DNA of 64,000 nt from Caldicellulosiruptor bescii DSM 6725 (GTDB taxonomy: Bacteria > Bacillota > Thermoanaerobacteria > Caldicellulosiruptorales > Caldicellulosiruptoraceae): positions 700,501-764,500 of the forward strand of contig NC_012034.1 in assembly GCF_000022325.1 (NCBI RefSeq), read 5' to 3'. Positions 39,045 to 48,542 of the stretch are shown piece by piece. The notes beneath the pieces were generated by a model. The model was not told where the DNA came from and ran no database searches. It saw nothing but the letters and a program-made list of their open reading frames with translations. Every line of letters starts with the position of its first letter. The first letter of the stretch is position 1. Made by a program: the position numbers and the translations under genes.

Positions 39045-39088
39045 GTGCTTTCACCTCGTTTTTAAGCTTTGGGTGAAAGCACTTTTTG
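39045..39088 (+). terminator. Riboswitch-controlled terminator
   Basis: GTGCTTTCACC (39045-39055) pairs perfectly with GGTGAAAGCAC (39072-39082), followed by TTTTT. The left arm and loop overlap the segment that can pair with the aptamer 3' end, as expected for an expression platform. Confidence 0.9.
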
Positions 39089-39157
39089 TTTCTAATATCA
39101 ATGTATAAAATTTTGCTATTGCAAAAATTCTTCTTAAAGAAGGAGTTGAGAGAAAAG

Positions 39158-39265
39158 ATGGATTCTGGTCCTGTGAGTAAGCAGGATTGGACAACAAAAA
39201 GCAATTGTACTTTGGAATGTGGAGGGGTGCTAATTTTTCTCTGTTTTGAAAAAATGAAGGGATAA
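39158..39265 (+). CDS. 35-codon leader ORF before the MgtE-like gene
   Basis: This is a short ORF with a convincing SD (GAAGGAG, 39149 region) and ATG, starting 70 bases after the riboswitch terminator. The peptide begins MDSGPVSKQDW, has cysteines at 17, 21 and 29, and ends in EKMKG. Codons 22-25 (GGA GGG GTG CTA) lie inside the segment 39220-39232. That segment is complementary to 39300-39312, which in turn is complementary to the next gene's SD. The position suggests a regulatory leader peptide. No homology is recognised, and translation has not been shown. Confidence 0.5.
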   Translation: MDSGPVSKQDWTTKSNCTLECGGVLIFLCFEKMKG

Positions 39266-39354
39266 ATGCACCTTCTTGCAAATAGATTTTAAAGGCTTTT
39301 AGCACCCCTCCACCAAATGACACAAAAAAATTCAAAAAAGGAGGGGTGCTAAAA
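39220..39354 (+). promoter_or_regulatory. Mutually exclusive hairpins controlling the MgtE-like gene's SD
   Basis: Three segments are involved: S1 39220-39232 (TGGAGGGGTGCTA), S2 39297-39312 (contains TAGCACCCCTCCA) and S3 39340-39354 (GGAGGGGTGCTAAAA). S2 pairs perfectly with S1 (13 bp) or with S3 (15 bp). S3 contains the SD and the A of the ATG at 39354. S1-S2 pairing would free the SD and S2-S3 pairing would hide it. A small hairpin GAAGG/CCTTC surrounds the leader stop codon. Confidence 0.65.
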
Positions 39355-40607
39355 TGCCAAACGTCACAAGCTTTTATCTTAGCAGAGTAATCGGCAACAA
39401 GGTCTTTTCAGAAGAAAAGAAGGTTGTGGGAAGGCTTTTAGACTTGGTTGTTGATGCAAGTTATATAAGACCCAAAGTAATTGCTGCAAAGGTAAAAAGT
39501 GGCGGTCAAACTCAAATTGTTGATTTTTCGTTTTTCATAATCTACAAGGAAAAAGGGCAATACGTGATTGAAACAAGGAACTTAAAGCCAATCGATGTGA
39601 AAAAAGAAGATACCATTATGCTTGTTCGTCATATACTTGACAAGCAGATTGTTGATATGAACGGCAGAAAGGTTGTGAGGGTAAATGATATAAGACTTGC
39701 AGTACTTTCTACAGGTGTTTATGTAATAGCTGTAGATATTGGTCTTGAAGGACTTTTGAGAAGGCTTGGTCTTGCAAAGCCCCTGAAAAAAGTCTTAAAA
39801 CCGCTTGGTAAAAACATTCCTTCGCGGCTTATTTTATGGGACGATGTACAGCCGCTTGCATCGCCAAGGCTTGATTTAAAGCTTTCAACCACATATTCAA
39901 AGCTTGCCACCTTGCATCCTTCGGATTTGGCAGACATCATTGAAGAACTTGACAAAAAGACGCAAGCTTATATATTTTCGACTCTGGATGAGGAAAAGGC
40001 TGCAGATGTTTTGGAAGAGCTTGAGGTTGAAGCACAGAGAAATGTTTTAGAGAGTCTTCCTGTTGAAAAGGCAGCGGATGTACTTGAGAAAATGCCGGCT
40101 GATGAGGTTGCAGATATTTTAGACGAGATAAAAGAGGAAAGAGCAGAAGAGCTTCTAAACGAAATGGAAAAGGAAGCATCAGAAGAAGTCAAAGAACTTA
40201 TGGAATATCCAGAAAACAGTGTTGGTGCAATAATGACAACTGATTTTATCGCGTTCAAGACACATTTCACAGTTGAGCAGACAATAGAGGAGCTAAGACG
40301 CTTGAAACCTGAACCAGACGAGATTTATTACCTGTATGTTGTTGACAATGATGAAAGGCTTTGCGGAGTTGTATCTTTGCGCGACTTGGTAATCTCTGAG
40401 CCTCAAACACCACTTTATGAGATAATGAACAGGGATGTGGTTTGTGTAAAGGATACTGATAATGTTAATTCTCTTGTTGAGATTATTTCAAAATATAGTC
40501 TTCTTGCTGTGCCTGTTGTGAATGAGAGCAAAAAACTTATAGGAGTTGTCATTATAAACGACATTGTATACGAACTGTTGAAGATGAAAAGGAAACTGTT
40601 GCTGTAG
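39354..40607 (+). CDS. Stand-alone MgtE-type cytosolic Mg2+-sensor protein (PRC-barrel, MgtE N-domain, CBS pair)
   Basis: This protein has the regulatory half of an MgtE magnesium channel but no transmembrane domain. Residues 1-170 form two PRC-barrel-like segments (GNKVFSEEKKVVGRLLDLVV, LDKQIVDMNGRKVVRVNDIR). Residues about 180-290 are the helical MgtE N-domain with repeated motifs (LHPSDLADIIEELD, EEKAADVLEELE, EKAADVLEKM). Residues 290-410 are two CBS domains (VGAIMTTDFIAF, GVVSLRDLVISEP, VPVVNESKKLIGVVIINDIV). It stops 33 bases before an Nramp-like transporter, so it probably senses Mg2+ for that transporter. It is often misannotated as MgtE. Confidence 0.88.
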   Translation: MPNVTSFYLSRVIGNKVFSEEKKVVGRLLDLVVDASYIRPKVIAAKVKSGGQTQIVDFSFFIIYKEKGQYVIETRNLKPIDVKKEDTIMLVRHILDKQIVDMNGRKVVRVNDIRLAVLSTGVYVIAVDIGLEGLLRRLGLAKPLKKVLKPLGKNIPSRLILWDDVQPLASPRLDLKLSTTYSKLATLHPSDLADIIEELDKKTQAYIFSTLDEEKAADVLEELEVEAQRNVLESLPVEKAADVLEKMPADEVADILDEIKEERAEELLNEMEKEASEEVKELMEYPENSVGAIMTTDFIAFKTHFTVEQTIEELRRLKPEPDEIYYLYVVDNDERLCGVVSLRDLVISEPQTPLYEIMNRDVVCVKDTDNVNSLVEIISKYSLLAVPVVNESKKLIGVVIINDIVYELLKMKRKLLL

Positions 40608-40640
40608 ATAATAGGTTGATACCAAAGAGGTGATGAAAAG

Positions 40641-41888
40641 ATGGCACAGACAACGAGAAGTACCAGACTAAGAAATATTCTTTTAATTTTAAGTGTAATT
40701 GGGCCAGGACTTGTGACTGCAACAGCTGACAATGATGCATCGGGTATTGCAACATATGCAATGGTAGGTTCCATGTTTGGTTACAAGATGCTGTGGGGAC
40801 TTTTTCTGATAACTATAAGCTTGGCAGTAATTCAAGAAATGGCAGCACGAATGGGTGTTGTAACTGGCAAGGGACTTTCTGACCTTATTAGGGAAAACTT
40901 TGGTGTGAAAATGACATTTTTTGCAATGGTGACCCTTTTGATTGCCAACTTTACAACAACAGTTGGAGAGTTTGCAGGAATTGCAGCAAGCCTTGAAATA
41001 TTTGGTATATCAAAATATATCTCTGTTCCTCTTACTGCTATTTTTGTTTGGTATATTATTAACAAAGGGTCATATAAAAAAACTGAAAAGTTCTTTTTAG
41101 GTCTTATGGTAATTTATATCAGCTATATAATTTCAGGATTTTTAGCTAAACCAGACTGGAAAGAGGTGTTCAAAAACACATTTGTACCTTCATTTAGTTT
41201 TGAGCCCAGTTTTGTATTGATATTTATTGCTATGATAGGTACCACGATAACGCCATGGATGCAGTTTTACTTGCAGTCCTCTGTTGTGGATAAAGGAGTT
41301 GATGTTAAGAACCTTAAGTACCAGCGATGGGATGTCTTTTTGGGAGCTTTCTGGACAGACTTTATTGCGTTTTTCATAGTTGTTGCAACAGCAGCTACAC
41401 TTTACAAGCATGGCATTAACATTGAAACAGCAGAAGATGCAGCAAAGGCTCTTGAGCCATTTGCAGGAAAATATGCATCAAGTCTTTTTGCGATAGGGCT
41501 TTTTGGTGCATCACTTTTAGGTGCACATATTCTGCCACTTTCAACAGCGTATGCTATAACTGAGGCGTTTGGTTTTGAAAATGGACTTGACAAGAAGTTC
41601 AAAGAAGCACCTGTATTTTATGGAATAATACTTCTTTTTATTGTAATAGGTGCGGGAATAATTTTACTTCCGAATATACCACTAATTAAACTTATGATAA
41701 TAGCTCAGGAGATAAATGGAATTTTGCTTCCAATAATTCTCATTTACATGCTCAAGCTTACAAACGACAAAGAAATCATGGGTGAGTATGTGAATTCAAA
41801 ACTATTTAATGTAATTGCATGGGTGACAGTTGTGTTCATAATAATTTTAACATTGATTTTGCTTGTACAGCCATTTTTGAATATATAG
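40641..41888 (+). CDS. Nramp-related magnesium transporter (NRMT type)
   Basis: This is an 11-helix divalent-metal transporter of the Nramp fold. The canonical metal motif DPGN of helix 1 is altered (GPGLVTATADNDASG). The helix-6 MPH motif of Mn/Fe transporters is replaced by TPWMQ (GTTITPWMQFYLQ). Loss of the metal-coordinating methionine is the hallmark of the clostridial Nramp-related Mg2+ transporters, and the upstream M-box riboswitch supports Mg2+ as substrate. The length of 415 residues is normal. Co-transcription with the MgtE-like sensor is likely. Confidence 0.85.
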   Translation: MAQTTRSTRLRNILLILSVIGPGLVTATADNDASGIATYAMVGSMFGYKMLWGLFLITISLAVIQEMAARMGVVTGKGLSDLIRENFGVKMTFFAMVTLLIANFTTTVGEFAGIAASLEIFGISKYISVPLTAIFVWYIINKGSYKKTEKFFLGLMVIYISYIISGFLAKPDWKEVFKNTFVPSFSFEPSFVLIFIAMIGTTITPWMQFYLQSSVVDKGVDVKNLKYQRWDVFLGAFWTDFIAFFIVVATAATLYKHGINIETAEDAAKALEPFAGKYASSLFAIGLFGASLLGAHILPLSTAYAITEAFGFENGLDKKFKEAPVFYGIILLFIVIGAGIILLPNIPLIKLMIIAQEINGILLPIILIYMLKLTNDKEIMGEYVNSKLFNVIAWVTVVFIIILTLILLVQPFLNI

Positions 41889-41955
41889 ACTTTCCTGGAA
41901 CTGTTTTTTACGTTTGATTTTAAGAAAGAAAGTTTTAAACTATATGATAAATTTG

Positions 41956-42003
41956 GCCGCAAATGGTTTTCATCAAAGAACTATTCTTGCGGCTTTTCTT
42001 TTT
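41956..42003 (+). terminator. Terminator after the Mg locus
   Basis: GCCGCAAATGGTT pairs with AACTATTCTTGCGGC (small bulge and G-U pair), followed by TTTTCTTTTTC. Confidence 0.8.
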
Positions 42004-42009
42004 CTTCAC

Positions 42010-42039
42010 TTGACATGAAGCACATCTTTGATTTATAAT
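42010..42039 (+). promoter_or_regulatory. Strong sigma-A promoter for greA
   Basis: A perfect TTGACA, an 18-bp spacer and a perfect TATAAT lie just past the previous terminator. The leader is about 95 bases. Confidence 0.78.
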
Positions 42040-42141
42040 TGACAAAAGTTAAAATGTACAAGCATAAATTGAAGTGGTTTGAATTAAAATTAATCATAAA
42101 AAAATAAAGTCTATTTTCTTTTTGAAAAAGGGGAGGAAAAA

Positions 42142-42630
42142 ATGGCAAGAGAAATGGATACAGCAAAATATCAACTTTCTCGTGAAGCATATGAAAAATA
42201 CTTAAAAGAACTTGAAAATTTAAAGACAGTTAAGAGGAAAGAGGTTGCAGAAAAGATAAAGGTTGCTCGTTCATTTGGTGACCTTTCAGAAAACTCTGAG
42301 TATGATGAGGCAAAGGCCGAACAAGCAGCTTTAGAAGAAAGAATTGCGTATTTAGAACAACTCATCAATAATGCTAAGATTATTGATAAAGATGAAGTTT
42401 CAACTGATTTTGTTGGAATTGGTACAAACGTAAAAATTCAGAATTTAGATACTGGGGATATATTTGAATATTCAATAGTTGGCTCAAAGGAAGCAGATCC
42501 TCTGAACTTTAAGATTTCTGATGAGTCACCTGTTGGAAAAGCTTTAATGGGCAAGAAAGTTGGAGATGTTGTTGAGGTGAGTGTACCTGCAGGGAAGTTT
42601 AGATATAAGATACTTGAGATATCAAAATAA
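42142..42630 (+). CDS. greA: Transcription elongation factor GreA
   Basis: GreA rescues backtracked RNA polymerase by stimulating transcript cleavage. The SD GGGGAGG precedes the ATG. The N-terminal coiled coil (residues 10-80) has the acidic tip [20 protein letters not shown]. The C-terminal FKBP-like domain ends with [23 protein letters not shown]. The length of 162 is normal. greA-lysS is a common Firmicute pair, and the two are separated here by 17 bases. Confidence 0.95.
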   Translation: MAREMDTAKYQLSREAYEKYLKELENLKTVKRKEVAEKIKVARSFGDLSENSEYDEAKAEQAALEERIAYLEQLINNAKIIDKDEVSTDFVGIGTNVKIQNLDTGDIFEYSIVGSKEADPLNFKISDESPVGKALMGKKVGDVVEVSVPAGKFRYKILEISK

Positions 42631-42647
42631 AAAGACGGAGATGGTGA

Positions 42648-44141
<1,494 letters not shown>

Positions 44142-44150
44142 TAAAAGATG

Positions 44151-44194
44151 AAGGGGCAGTTTTGTTTATTTTTGAAAAAGCTGCCCCTTTTTTT
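44151..44194 (+). terminator. Terminator after lysS
   Basis: AAGGGGCAG and CTGCCCCTT pair perfectly, followed by TTTTT. Confidence 0.88.
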
Positions 44195-44217
44195 AGAATA
44201 CTATAATCTTTTAATTG

Positions 44218-44226
44218 TGCTATAAT
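44218..44226 (+). promoter_or_regulatory. Extended -10 promoter for the CoA-activase-type cluster
   Basis: TGCTATAAT (TG-N-TATAAT) with no good -35. Initiation near 44233 favours the start codon at 44270 for the first gene. Confidence 0.45.
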
Positions 44227-44269
44227 AGTAAGGGAAGGTAAAATGGGAAAGAAGGAGATTTTAAATAGC

Positions 44270-45271
44270 ATGAAAATTGCTATTCCACATTCACTTTTGT
44301 ATTACTACTACTTTCCTTTATGGGATACATTTTTTAAAGAGCTCGGGTTTGAGGTTGTGGATACAGGCCCAACAACTAAGGATATTCTTGATAAAGGTTC
44401 GAAGGCGGCTGTTTCTGACATCTGTGCGCCTATAAAAATATTTACAGGACATGTTATTGAGGGTTTGAAGGTAGCTGATTATGTATTTGTTCCAAGATTT
44501 GCGAGGATAAAAAAACCAGAATATTTTTGTCCAAAGTTTATGGGGCTTCCAGACATAATTGAAGGAACGGTACAAGAAAGTAAAGGAAGAGTTATCTCAC
44601 CCATAATAAATGAAAAAAACAACGAGAATATAAGCTCACCAAAGATTTATGAAATGTTGACAGAAATGTTTGGATTTTCTTACAGGGAGATACGACTTGC
44701 GATAAAAAGAGCAGAAGAGGTTTTTGAAAGGTTTAAAGCTCTTTTGCACAGTGGACTTTCTTGCGACAAAGCACTTGATAGCTACAGAACGGGTAGATGG
44801 GAAGAGGACTTAAGAAGTGTAAAAAAAGATGGCAATGTGACAATTGCTGTTTTAGGATATGTGTATGATGTGTATGATTCTTTCATAAGCATGGATGTTA
44901 TAAAAAAGCTTGAAAATTTGGGTGTAAATATAAAAACATTTGAGATGGTACCCCAAGAGGTTGCATATGACAATTTAAAACATTACAGGAAAAGGCTTTT
45001 TTGGACTTTTTCAAACAGGGTACTTGGCGCAGGTCTTCATTATCTTAAAGACCCAGAGGTAGATGGTGTAATCCATGTGACAGCTTTTGGGTGTGGACCT
45101 GATGCAATTGTCGGAAGGTTTTTGCAATATGAGAGTGATGTTGCAGGGAAGCCATTTACCACTTTGAGAGTAGATGAACATACAGGCGAGGGGCATATGA
45201 TAACAAGGATAGAAGCCTTTGTTGACATGCTCAAGCGAAAAAAGTGGGCAAAATTGTCGGAGGTATTATAA
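44270..45271 (+). CDS. DUF2229-type acyl-CoA dehydratase activase-associated protein
   Basis: This is an HgdB/DUF2229-related protein found with 2-hydroxyacyl-CoA dehydratase activases. The family start KIAIPHSLLYYYYFPLWDTF is clear, and conserved cysteines occur in SDICAPIK and TAFGCGPDA as possible Fe-S ligands. The terminal segment GEGHMITRIEAFVDML is shared with the next gene (GKANMLTRIEAFIDLL), so the two are paralogous. ATG 44270 is preferred; ATG 44243 is in frame with a closer SD. Substrate unknown. It is the first of three tightly packed genes. Confidence 0.75.
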   Translation: MKIAIPHSLLYYYYFPLWDTFFKELGFEVVDTGPTTKDILDKGSKAAVSDICAPIKIFTGHVIEGLKVADYVFVPRFARIKKPEYFCPKFMGLPDIIEGTVQESKGRVISPIINEKNNENISSPKIYEMLTEMFGFSYREIRLAIKRAEEVFERFKALLHSGLSCDKALDSYRTGRWEEDLRSVKKDGNVTIAVLGYVYDVYDSFISMDVIKKLENLGVNIKTFEMVPQEVAYDNLKHYRKRLFWTFSNRVLGAGLHYLKDPEVDGVIHVTAFGCGPDAIVGRFLQYESDVAGKPFTTLRVDEHTGEGHMITRIEAFVDMLKRKKWAKLSEVL

Positions 45272-45273
45272 AA

Positions 45274-46425
45274 ATGAAAGTATCATTTCCTTACATGGGC
45301 TCTGCCATAGTGTATAAAAAACTTTTTGAGTTTTTGGAACATGAAGTGATAATGCCGCCAAAACCAACACAGAGGACCATGGACCTTGGCGTCAAATACT
45401 CACCAGAGTTTGCTTGCATTCCTCTTAAAATGGTCATGGGGACATATTTAGAGGCCATTGAAAAAGGTGCAAAAGTGCTTGTGACATCTGGTGGACATGG
45501 TCCATGCAGAGCAGGTTTTTATGGTGACACTCACAGGAACATATTAAAATCTCTTGGCTATGACGATGTTGAGCTTATAATCTTTGATGCTCCACAGGAT
45601 AACTGGAGGGCATTTTTAAGAAACGTTCAAAAAATCAGAAATGGAGTTCCATGGCACAAGGTTATAAACAGGATGTACACCTTATACAGATTTGTCCAGA
45701 AGCTTGATGAGCTTGAAAAGATGGTTCAAAAAATAAGACCATATGAAGTCAACAAAGGTCAGACAACTCAGGTTTGGAATCAAATCCAAGAAAAGTTTGA
45801 CAAAATAAAGACAAGAAAAGAACTGTATAGAGTTTATGAAGAGTGCAAGCAGATGCTTCTTAGTATCCCAACAAGAAAGGTTGATGAAAAAGACAGAATA
45901 AGAGTTGGGATTGTAGGCGAGATTTATGTTGTGATGGAAAGCTCTATTAACTTTGGGATAGAAGAGATTTTGGGCAATCTTGGGGTTGAGGTAGAAAGAA
46001 GCTTGTATCTTTTTGAGTGGATAAACGACAATCTGGTTCCATGGATTTTGAGACCAAAGAGGTTTAAAGAGATTATAAAAAAGGGTCAAAGATATATCAA
46101 GATTTTAATTGGTGGTCATGCGGTTGAGACTGTGGGACATATTATAGACTTTAAAGAGAGAGGATTTGACGGAATTGTTCATCTTATGCCCTTTGCATGT
46201 TTGCCAGAACTTGTAACCCAGAGTTTAATTCCAAAGATATCGAAAGAGATTGATATTCCAATTCTGTCGCTTCCAATAGATGAGCAGACAGGAAAGGCAA
46301 ATATGCTCACCAGGATAGAAGCTTTCATTGACCTTTTGAGAAATAGGAAAAGAGGAAAAACAAAAGAAGTCTTTATTGACAACATACAAGAACATGTTCA
46401 GGAAGAAAGGGTTGTAATGGTATGA
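45274..46425 (+). CDS. 2-hydroxyacyl-CoA dehydratase (HgdB)-related protein
   Basis: This protein is related to the cluster-binding subunits of 2-hydroxyacyl-CoA dehydratases and to the C-terminal part of giant fused activase proteins. ATG 45274 follows GGAGGT and is two bases past the previous stop. Conserved cysteines are in PEFACIPLKMVMG, SGGHGPCRAGFYGD and LMPFACLPELV, suggesting an Fe-S cluster. The region DKDRIRVGIVGEIYVVME begins a second Rossmann-like half. It overlaps the next gene by four bases (ATGA). The true reaction is not evident. Confidence 0.75.
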   Translation: MKVSFPYMGSAIVYKKLFEFLEHEVIMPPKPTQRTMDLGVKYSPEFACIPLKMVMGTYLEAIEKGAKVLVTSGGHGPCRAGFYGDTHRNILKSLGYDDVELIIFDAPQDNWRAFLRNVQKIRNGVPWHKVINRMYTLYRFVQKLDELEKMVQKIRPYEVNKGQTTQVWNQIQEKFDKIKTRKELYRVYEECKQMLLSIPTRKVDEKDRIRVGIVGEIYVVMESSINFGIEEILGNLGVEVERSLYLFEWINDNLVPWILRPKRFKEIIKKGQRYIKILIGGHAVETVGHIIDFKERGFDGIVHLMPFACLPELVTQSLIPKISKEIDIPILSLPIDEQTGKANMLTRIEAFIDLLRNRKRGKTKEVFIDNIQEHVQEERVVMV

Positions 46426-47381
46426 AGGAAATCTACATAGGAGTTGACGTGGGTTCTGTTTCAACTAACGTTGTTGCCATTGATAGAAATGTAAACGTAC
46501 TTTTTAAGACGTATATAAGGACAAACGGACAGCCTATAGATTCTGTCAAAGAAGGTGTAAAGCAGTTAAAAGAGACTCTTGGAGATGTAGAAGTTTTAGG
46601 AGTAGGGGCAACTGGGTCTGGAAGACAGCTTGCAGGTGCTATTCTGGGTGCTGATGTTGTGAAGAACGAAATTACAGCTCATGCGACAGCTACAATTCAT
46701 TTTGTGCCTGATGTGAGAACTATTTTTGAAATAGGAGGGCAAGACTCAAAGATAATAATTATAAAAGACCAGATGGTTGTAGATTTTGCAATGAACACTG
46801 TATGTGCTGCAGGAACTGGTTCTTTTTTGGACCATCAGGCAGAAAGGCTCAAAATTCCTATTGAACAGTTTGGCGATTTGGCACTATCTGCAACAAGACC
46901 AGTTCGAATTGCGGGAAGATGTACGGTGTTTGCAGAGTCTGACATGATTGCAAAGCAGCAGTTTGGATTTTCAAAAGCTGAGATAATAAGAGGGCTTTGC
47001 GATGCTCTTGTTAGAAATTATTTGAACAATGTTGGAAGGGGAAAAAACTTAGAACCACCATTTGTTTTTCAGGGTGGTGTTGCAGCAAACAAGGGTATCA
47101 GAGCAGCTTTTGAAAGAGAGCTTCAAAGTAAGATTATTGTACCTGAACATTTCAATGTGATGGGGGCAATAGGTAGCGCCATTTTAGCAAAAGATTATAT
47201 AGAAAAGACAAAGGCAAGAACAAATTTCAGGGGGTTTGACGCTACTGACATTGATTTTTCAACATCATCATTTGAATGCAAGGGTTGTTCGAATAGGTGC
47301 GAGGTTGTAAAAGTCTCAATGGAAGGCAAGGTCATTGCAATGTGGGGTGACAGGTGCGGTAAGTGGACAAATTCGTTGTAA
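46422..47381 (+). CDS. Acyl-CoA dehydratase activase (BcrA/BadF/HgdC family ATPase)
   Basis: This is an ASKHA-fold ATPase with a bridging 4Fe-4S cluster that injects a low-potential electron into a partner protein using ATP. Motifs are GVDVGSVSTNVVAIDRN, GGQDSKIIII, the cluster-cysteine segment NTVCAAGTGSFLDHQAERL, GRCTVFAESDMIAKQQ and FQGGVAANKGIRAAF. The C-terminal tail has extra cysteines (FECKGCSNRCEV, GDRCGKW), possibly a second cluster. Start and stop overlap link it to the two upstream genes as one redox system. No dehydratase or CoA-transferase gene is present. Confidence 0.88.
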   Translation: MKEIYIGVDVGSVSTNVVAIDRNVNVLFKTYIRTNGQPIDSVKEGVKQLKETLGDVEVLGVGATGSGRQLAGAILGADVVKNEITAHATATIHFVPDVRTIFEIGGQDSKIIIIKDQMVVDFAMNTVCAAGTGSFLDHQAERLKIPIEQFGDLALSATRPVRIAGRCTVFAESDMIAKQQFGFSKAEIIRGLCDALVRNYLNNVGRGKNLEPPFVFQGGVAANKGIRAAFERELQSKIIVPEHFNVMGAIGSAILAKDYIEKTKARTNFRGFDATDIDFSTSSFECKGCSNRCEVVKVSMEGKVIAMWGDRCGKWTNSL

Positions 47382-47395
47382 GTTCTTCAGCAGCA

Positions 47396-47434
47396 AAGCC
47401 ATGGAAGATCTGTTCCATGGCTTATAGTTTTTTA
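47396..47434 (+). terminator. Terminator after the activase cluster
   Basis: AAGCCATGGAA and TTCCATGGCTT form an 11-bp perfect stem with a six-base loop, followed by ATAGTTTTTT. Confidence 0.88.
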
Positions 47435-47552
47435 TTGGTAAGTTTATTATTTTTTTATTTAAAAAGTGATATAATAAAAATAGAAAATAATACTTTCTGA
47501 AGAAGGTTTTAATCATGTCAGAGGGGTAAGGGATTATATAAGATCAATTCTT

Positions 47553-48281
47553 TTGAAGATGTGTGCTTTAGAGTCATATCCTGGCAAAGAAGAGGAGCTA
47601 AAAGAGTTTGTTGAAAATGAACTTTCTGAGATGCTCATCTTTTATGATGATGATATGCAAAACAATCTCTTTGGCGAGAGAGGAAAAAATCCAAAGGTGC
47701 TTTTGAATGCTCATCTTGACTCATATGGAGCAGAACATGTGGGTAAAAACTGGATGTTTGAGGTCATTTATGATGAAAAAACAGGCAGAATAAAAGGAAA
47801 TGGTGTAAGGCCTATAGGTGCTGATGACAGATGTGGTATTGCTATAATCTTAGCTCTTTTGAGATTTACTGACTATCAGTTCAAGTTTCTTTTCACTACA
47901 TCCTGCGAAGATGAACATCAAGGTGTGAAATTCTTTATTGAGAATCATCCAGAATTTTTCAAAGGTGTAAACCTTGTAATTGGTCTTGACAGAAAAGGGT
48001 TTGGGGATGTTGTATGCAGCTATGGTGGGAAAGACGTATGTTTCAAAAATGAATGTATCGACAAGGTGATAGATATTGGTAAATCATTGGAAATACCTGC
48101 TAAGAAAGAAAAAAGCCCTCATGTTGCTGATATAAGATTTATTGCAGACAAGTTTGGAATTAGCAGTTTTTGTCTTTCTGTGGGATATTACAATCCTCAC
48201 ACAACGTCTGAATATGCTGTTTTGGGTGAGATTGTTAAGACATATGAATGGATGTGCAAAATCTTAGAGTGTGTGCAATGA
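47553..48281 (+). CDS. M20/M28/M42-type zinc peptidase, probable 5' frameshift
   Basis: This is a metallopeptidase-like protein. Zinc-ligand motifs are LNAHLDSYG, GADDRCGIAIIL, SCEDEHQG, GLDRKG and a C-terminal His (YYNPHTTSEYA). At about 242 residues it is shorter than aminopeptidases with an inserted dimerisation domain. The intact frame has no SD at TTG 47553 or ATG 47559. Coding-like sequence (VRDYIRSILLKM) continues upstream without a start. An SD (AGAAGG) and ATG sit at 47515 in another frame, and one extra G in the GGGG run at 47523-47526 would join them. It may be mutated at its start or the run may be misread. Confidence 0.75.
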   Translation: MKMCALESYPGKEEELKEFVENELSEMLIFYDDDMQNNLFGERGKNPKVLLNAHLDSYGAEHVGKNWMFEVIYDEKTGRIKGNGVRPIGADDRCGIAIILALLRFTDYQFKFLFTTSCEDEHQGVKFFIENHPEFFKGVNLVIGLDRKGFGDVVCSYGGKDVCFKNECIDKVIDIGKSLEIPAKKEKSPHVADIRFIADKFGISSFCLSVGYYNPHTTSEYAVLGEIVKTYEWMCKILECVQ

Positions 48282-48309
48282 AAGGAAAAACCTGCAAACA
48301 GCTTTTCAC

Positions 48310-48336
48310 AAGGACCTTTTTACAAGGTCCTTTTTT
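48310..48336 (+). terminator. Terminator after the peptidase gene
   Basis: AAGGACC and GGTCCTT stems with a T-tract, 28 bases after the stop. Confidence 0.85.
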
Positions 48337-48456
48337 GTTATTGTAATTTTTCCTTTGCTCAAGTATAATGTATTAAAAATGATTAATTATTCATCTTTAC
48401 TATTCTATTTAGGCGAAAAAATCGTTAAAAAAATTGGGGATATTATAAAAAACATG

Positions 48457-48485
48457 TCGACAAAGATTTTCAGGTATTATACAAT
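48457..48485 (+). promoter_or_regulatory. Promoter for ilvEDB
   Basis: TCGACA, a 17-bp spacer and TACAAT lie 58 bases upstream of ilvE. The rest of the 260-base gap shows no T-box or obvious leader peptide. Confidence 0.5.
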
Positions 48486-48542
48486 AAATAATTAATCTTT
48501 TTATGAACATATCAAACTATACACATAGGGGGAAATGATTCA

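Noticed and set aside
39354-40607. Complete MgtE magnesium channel
   Set aside because: The protein ends after the CBS pair and has no transmembrane helices.
48271-48495. 74-codon ORF after the peptidase gene
   Set aside because: It contains the rho-independent terminator at 48310-48336, has no SD and overlaps the stop of the previous gene.
48282-48542. T-box leader before ilvE
   Set aside because: No T-box core sequence or specifier hairpin is visible; only a promoter-like site is seen.
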